A DNA stretch of 17,660 nucleotides. It comes from CAYLMM01 sp964646035. Lineage in GTDB: Bacteria > Krumholzibacteriota > Krumholzibacteriia > LZORAL124-64-63. Position numbers and translations under genes: made by a program. Below, piece by piece: positions 15,665-17,660 of this stretch (position 1 is its first letter; each line of letters begins with the position of its first letter). Below the pieces are notes generated by a model that saw nothing but the letters and a program-made list of their open reading frames with translations, was not told the DNA's origin and ran no database searches. Where the stretch lies: NCBI GenBank assembly GCA_964646035.1, contig CAZYDJ010000045.1, positions 1-17,660 on the forward strand. The letters are read 5' to 3'.

Positions 15665-15719
15665 TGGCCTGGCGATCTCCCGCCGATCGCCCTCCTATTC
15701 CCGCAAAGCCGATGCTCCA

Positions 15720-15749
15720 CCGGGGCCGCGCAAAAAACCGCGGCCCCGG
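15720..15749 (+). repeat. Strong hairpin without T tract downstream of the phosphoesterase
   Basis: CCGGGGCCGCG (15720-15730) and CGCGGCCCCGG (15739-15749) form an 11-base-pair stem around an A-rich loop. No T tract follows on the plus strand, so it is not a standard terminator there, but it may help end transcription or protect the 3' end. It shares its right arm with the minus-strand terminator. Confidence 0.6.
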
Positions 15750-15761
15750 ATGGGGCCGCGG
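15732..15761 (-). terminator. Intrinsic terminator for the minus-strand propeller gene
   Basis: Read on the minus strand, CCGCGGCCCC (15761-15752), loop ATCC and GGGGCCGCGG (15747-15738) form a perfect ten-pair stem followed directly by six T residues (15737-15732). It lies about 160 bases beyond the stop of the convergent propeller gene. A further weaker hairpin at 15782-15814 lies between. The rest of 15665-15923 shows no gene. Confidence 0.85.
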
Positions 15762-15923
15762 CGGAGGATTTGGGTGAGGGCGGCGAGGCTTCTTATCCCT
15801 ATCGAAGCCCCGCCTCGTCGCTTTCGAGGACCTGGGTCGCCCGCCGGGTGATCGCCGCGACGCCTCGGCCCCTCTAATACCATCGCGCAATCCGGGTTCC
15901 CGTCTTTTCAGGGAAATTCCGGA

Positions 15924-17627
15924 TCACTCCGCTTCGAGCGGCCGCAGCGTCACCCGGTACAGCTTCCTCCGCTTTTCGACTCCGTAGTAGACCAGCGATC
16001 CGTCCGCCTCGAACTCGACGGCCTCGATGGCGCCGACCTGGATCACCTGGCAGGGTTGGACAACTTCTGCTGGTGCGACCCGGTAAAGTCCGCCAAAACG
16101 CCCGACGGTGAATACAAGCTGGCTCAACTGGTGCGCTCCAATATGGCCATCTTTGATTATACCACCGCCTANNNNNNNNNNCACAAAGACCTCGAAGCCG
16201 CCTATCACCACTACCTCGTGATCCTCTTGCTGTGAGGCGCGATACGCCACATCGCGGCCGTCCGGGCTGAACGCCGGCGGCGTGCAGACCACCCCGTATA
16301 CCGGGCCGCGCTCGCCGTCGATCATCACGCTCCAGCCGCCGGCGACCAAGGCGCTATAGGCGAAACGCCCGCCGTCGGGGCTGAACTTGACCGAAGTGGC
16401 GTAGGACTGGCCGCCGTACTCCACGCCGTCGACGATCACCGGCATGTTTTCGGTATCGACCCGCCACGAGTAGCCGATGTGCTCGCGGTCGGCGCTGGTG
16501 GTGAACTTCTGGTAGTCGAAGATGCCGGTCATTTCGCCCAGGCGGCGGTCCTCGGCGTAGAAGACGCGCCGGTTGCCGGTCGAATCGAGGTAGGAAGTGT
16601 AGAAGAGGACATCGTGAGCGGAGAATGTTGGCGTGGCCACGCTGTAGGATCCGGGACCGGCGATCGAATCGCAGACCACGAAGGTGTTGCCGGTCGCCTG
16701 GTCCGAGGCCCAATAGGCAAAGCGCTCGCCGTCGGAGCTGAAGATCGGCGCCAGAGCGTGATAATGCCGCCCGTAGACCTTGTGGTTCAGCGTCATGTAG
16801 CCGCTGTTCGGGCCGTTGACGCCGTAGGCGATGTCGTGTCCGGCCGGCGAGATGACCGGCTGGGTGACTTCGGGATATGGGCCGTGCAGTTCGCCGTCCT
16901 GGACCACATACCAGTCGTCGCCGCGGGCGCCGACGTAGGCGGCGACTTGCCCGTCGTCCGAGAAGACGAGCATATGAGCGTTCATGTCGAATACGGGGCC
17001 GGCGACGCCGTCTATCACTGCGTGGTGCTCGTCCCCGTCACCGGCAAAGTATCCGTGACGCGATCCGTCGGGACTGAAATAGAGGTAGGGTCCGCCCTCG
17101 GGGCCGGTGATGAAATCCCATTTCTGCTCGGGCTGTCCGTCGATGACCGCGAAGAAATAATCGGGGCTGCCCTTCTTCAGTTTCACCGCCATGAATCCGT
17201 AGCGGGATCCGTCGGGGCTGAAGGAAACCTCCTCACCGAGGATGAAGTCGTACTCGCCGATCTTCTCGCCGTCGACGAAGACCGCGGCCTTTTTCGAATT
17301 CTCGGCCGTCAGCCAGGCGGCGCGCGACCCGTCCGGGCTGAAGGTCAGCGACACGAAGCTGCGGGCGCGCTCCCCGTCGCCGAGGCCCTCGACCCAGACA
17401 TAGCCCTTGGAGCCGCAATCCACCGTGACCGCGGGGCGGCTGCGGTCCTCGCTGACGAAGAACCGCTTGATCCGGTCGCCGCGACCGGTCTCCAGCAACA
17501 GTTCGCGGGTCACGACATAGCGGCCCAGGGTATCGGGCGCGACCACGGCCGGATCATCCGCGGCGGCGACAGGCTGCGGCGCGGCCAGCATTGCAGCGAG
17601 CACAATCGCCGCGAACACGGCCGGCAT
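15924..17627 (-). CDS. Secreted PD40/WD40-like beta-propeller protein, interrupted by an assembly defect
   Basis: A signal-peptide protein (VFAAIVLAAMLAAPQPVAAA) followed by about ten repeats around FSPDGSR (FSPDGSRAAW, FSPDGSRYGF, FSPDGSRHGY, FSDDGQVAAY, FSSDGERFAY, FSPDGGRFAY, FSPDGRDVAY), each with a VDG or IDGE turn, as in TolB-like PD40 propellers. Function is unknown; such proteins usually bind ligands or partners outside the cytoplasm. The frame only appears continuous: ten Ns lie at 16172-16181 and about 16027-16171 is foreign DNA (PurL on the other strand), so residues between FGGFEVFV-type sequence and VEFEADGSLVYYGVE are not genuine. The C-terminal VEFEADGSLVYYGVEKRRK piece (15924 to about 16026) fits a last blade. 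The frame is open to the window edge and the ATG at 17627 lacks a ribosome binding site, so the true start may lie outside. Confidence 0.75.
   Translation of the reverse strand: MPAVFAAIVLAAMLAAPQPVAAADDPAVVAPDTLGRYVVTRELLLETGRGDRIKRFFVSEDRSRPAVTVDCGSKGYVWVEGLGDGERARSFVSLTFSPDGSRAAWLTAENSKKAAVFVDGEKIGEYDFILGEEVSFSPDGSRYGFMAVKLKKGSPDYFFAVIDGQPEQKWDFITGPEGGPYLYFSPDGSRHGYFAGDGDEHHAVIDGVAGPVFDMNAHMLVFSDDGQVAAYVGARGDDWYVVQDGELHGPYPEVTQPVISPAGHDIAYGVNGPNSGYMTLNHKVYGRHYHALAPIFSSDGERFAYWASDQATGNTFVVCDSIAGPGSYSVATPTFSAHDVLFYTSYLDSTGNRRVFYAEDRRLGEMTGIFDYQKFTTSADREHIGYSWRVDTENMPVIVDGVEYGGQSYATSVKFSPDGGRFAYSALVAGGWSVMIDGERGPVYGVVCTPPAFSPDGRDVAYRASQQEDHEVVVIGGFEVFVXXXXGGGIIKDGHIGAHQLSQLVFTVGRFGGLYRVAPAEVVQPCQVIQVGAIEAVEFEADGSLVYYGVEKRRKLYRVTLRPLEAE
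16027..16171 (+). pseudogene. purL: Misplaced fragment of phosphoribosylformylglycinamidine synthase (PurL)
   Basis: The plus strand reads GADLDHLAGLDNFCWCDPV, then KSAKTPDGEYKLAQLVRS and NMAIFDYTT before running into the N gap. LDNFCWCDPV and TPDGEYKLAQLVR are conserved in PurL (large-subunit type) of the purine pathway. It has no start or stop, lies inside a minus-strand propeller gene and is less GC-rich than the flanks. This fits a contig end wrongly joined across the gap rather than a gene of this locus. The left boundary is somewhere between about 16025 and 16050. Confidence 0.8.
16172..16181. other. Ten-N scaffold gap
   Basis: Ten N characters mark a scaffolding gap of unknown real length. 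The right side continues the minus-strand propeller gene; the left side is the PurL fragment. Confidence 1.
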
Positions 17628-17660
17628 AACGATGGCCGGGCAACAGAGGATCGGCAGACG

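Overview
This is a GC-rich bacterial window of densely packed genes, often with ATGA or TTGA stop/start overlaps, and it looks like part of a metagenome-assembled genome. Its right half encodes a secreted phosphoesterase ending in an NPFNP-type FlgD-like/C-terminal sorting domain and a PD40-type propeller protein. That style is common in Krumholzibacteriota, Eisenbacteria and Fermentibacterota and other lineages near the FCB group; the lineage is an inference, not a proof. Rubrerythrin and an orange-protein-like (Orp-like) Fe-S ATPase cluster point to an anaerobic or microaerophilic lifestyle.

Layout. Bases 1-58 are AT-rich and look foreign (probable chimeric join). Next, on the + strand, come the C-terminal part of a concentrative nucleoside transporter, a hotdog thioesterase, a SpoU/TrmH rRNA methyltransferase, a secreted START-like protein, an MgtC/SapB membrane protein, a GNAT acetyltransferase, a CYTH protein and rubrerythrin. 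A clear sigma70-type promoter and a hairpin-rich leader precede an NAD-type malic enzyme, which ends at a strong intrinsic terminator (6696-6729).

Region 6763-13267 is all on the - strand and is the most interesting part. Read in the direction of transcription it is: an M48-like metalloprotease with a TerB-like tail; a sigma54 enhancer-binding protein with a Cys-rich PAS domain (TTGA overlap with the protease); an intergenic stretch with a 10+10 imperfect palindrome and a -24/-12 promoter; then a six-gene operon. The operon encodes a NifX-fold protein with a long Gly-Gln/GRGMGRG repeat tail, a second NifX-fold protein, a DUF5320-like GRGMG-rich protein, two tandem MinD-type ATPases each with two inserted 4Fe-4S motifs, and a third NifX-fold protein. 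The composition matches the anaerobe-specific orange-protein (orp) locus known from Desulfovibrio, which is also sigma54-controlled. A reasonable model is that the two Fe-S ATPases assemble or deliver a metal cluster to the NifX-fold proteins, with expression switched by the PAS-type activator. No nitrogenase genes are present.

The right end holds an RRM RNA-binding protein, the phosphoesterase (+), a convergent terminator region, and the propeller gene (-). The propeller gene is damaged in the assembly: ten Ns lie at 16172-16181, and the flanking sequence from about 16027 to 16171 encodes, on the other strand, a fragment of PurL that does not belong there.
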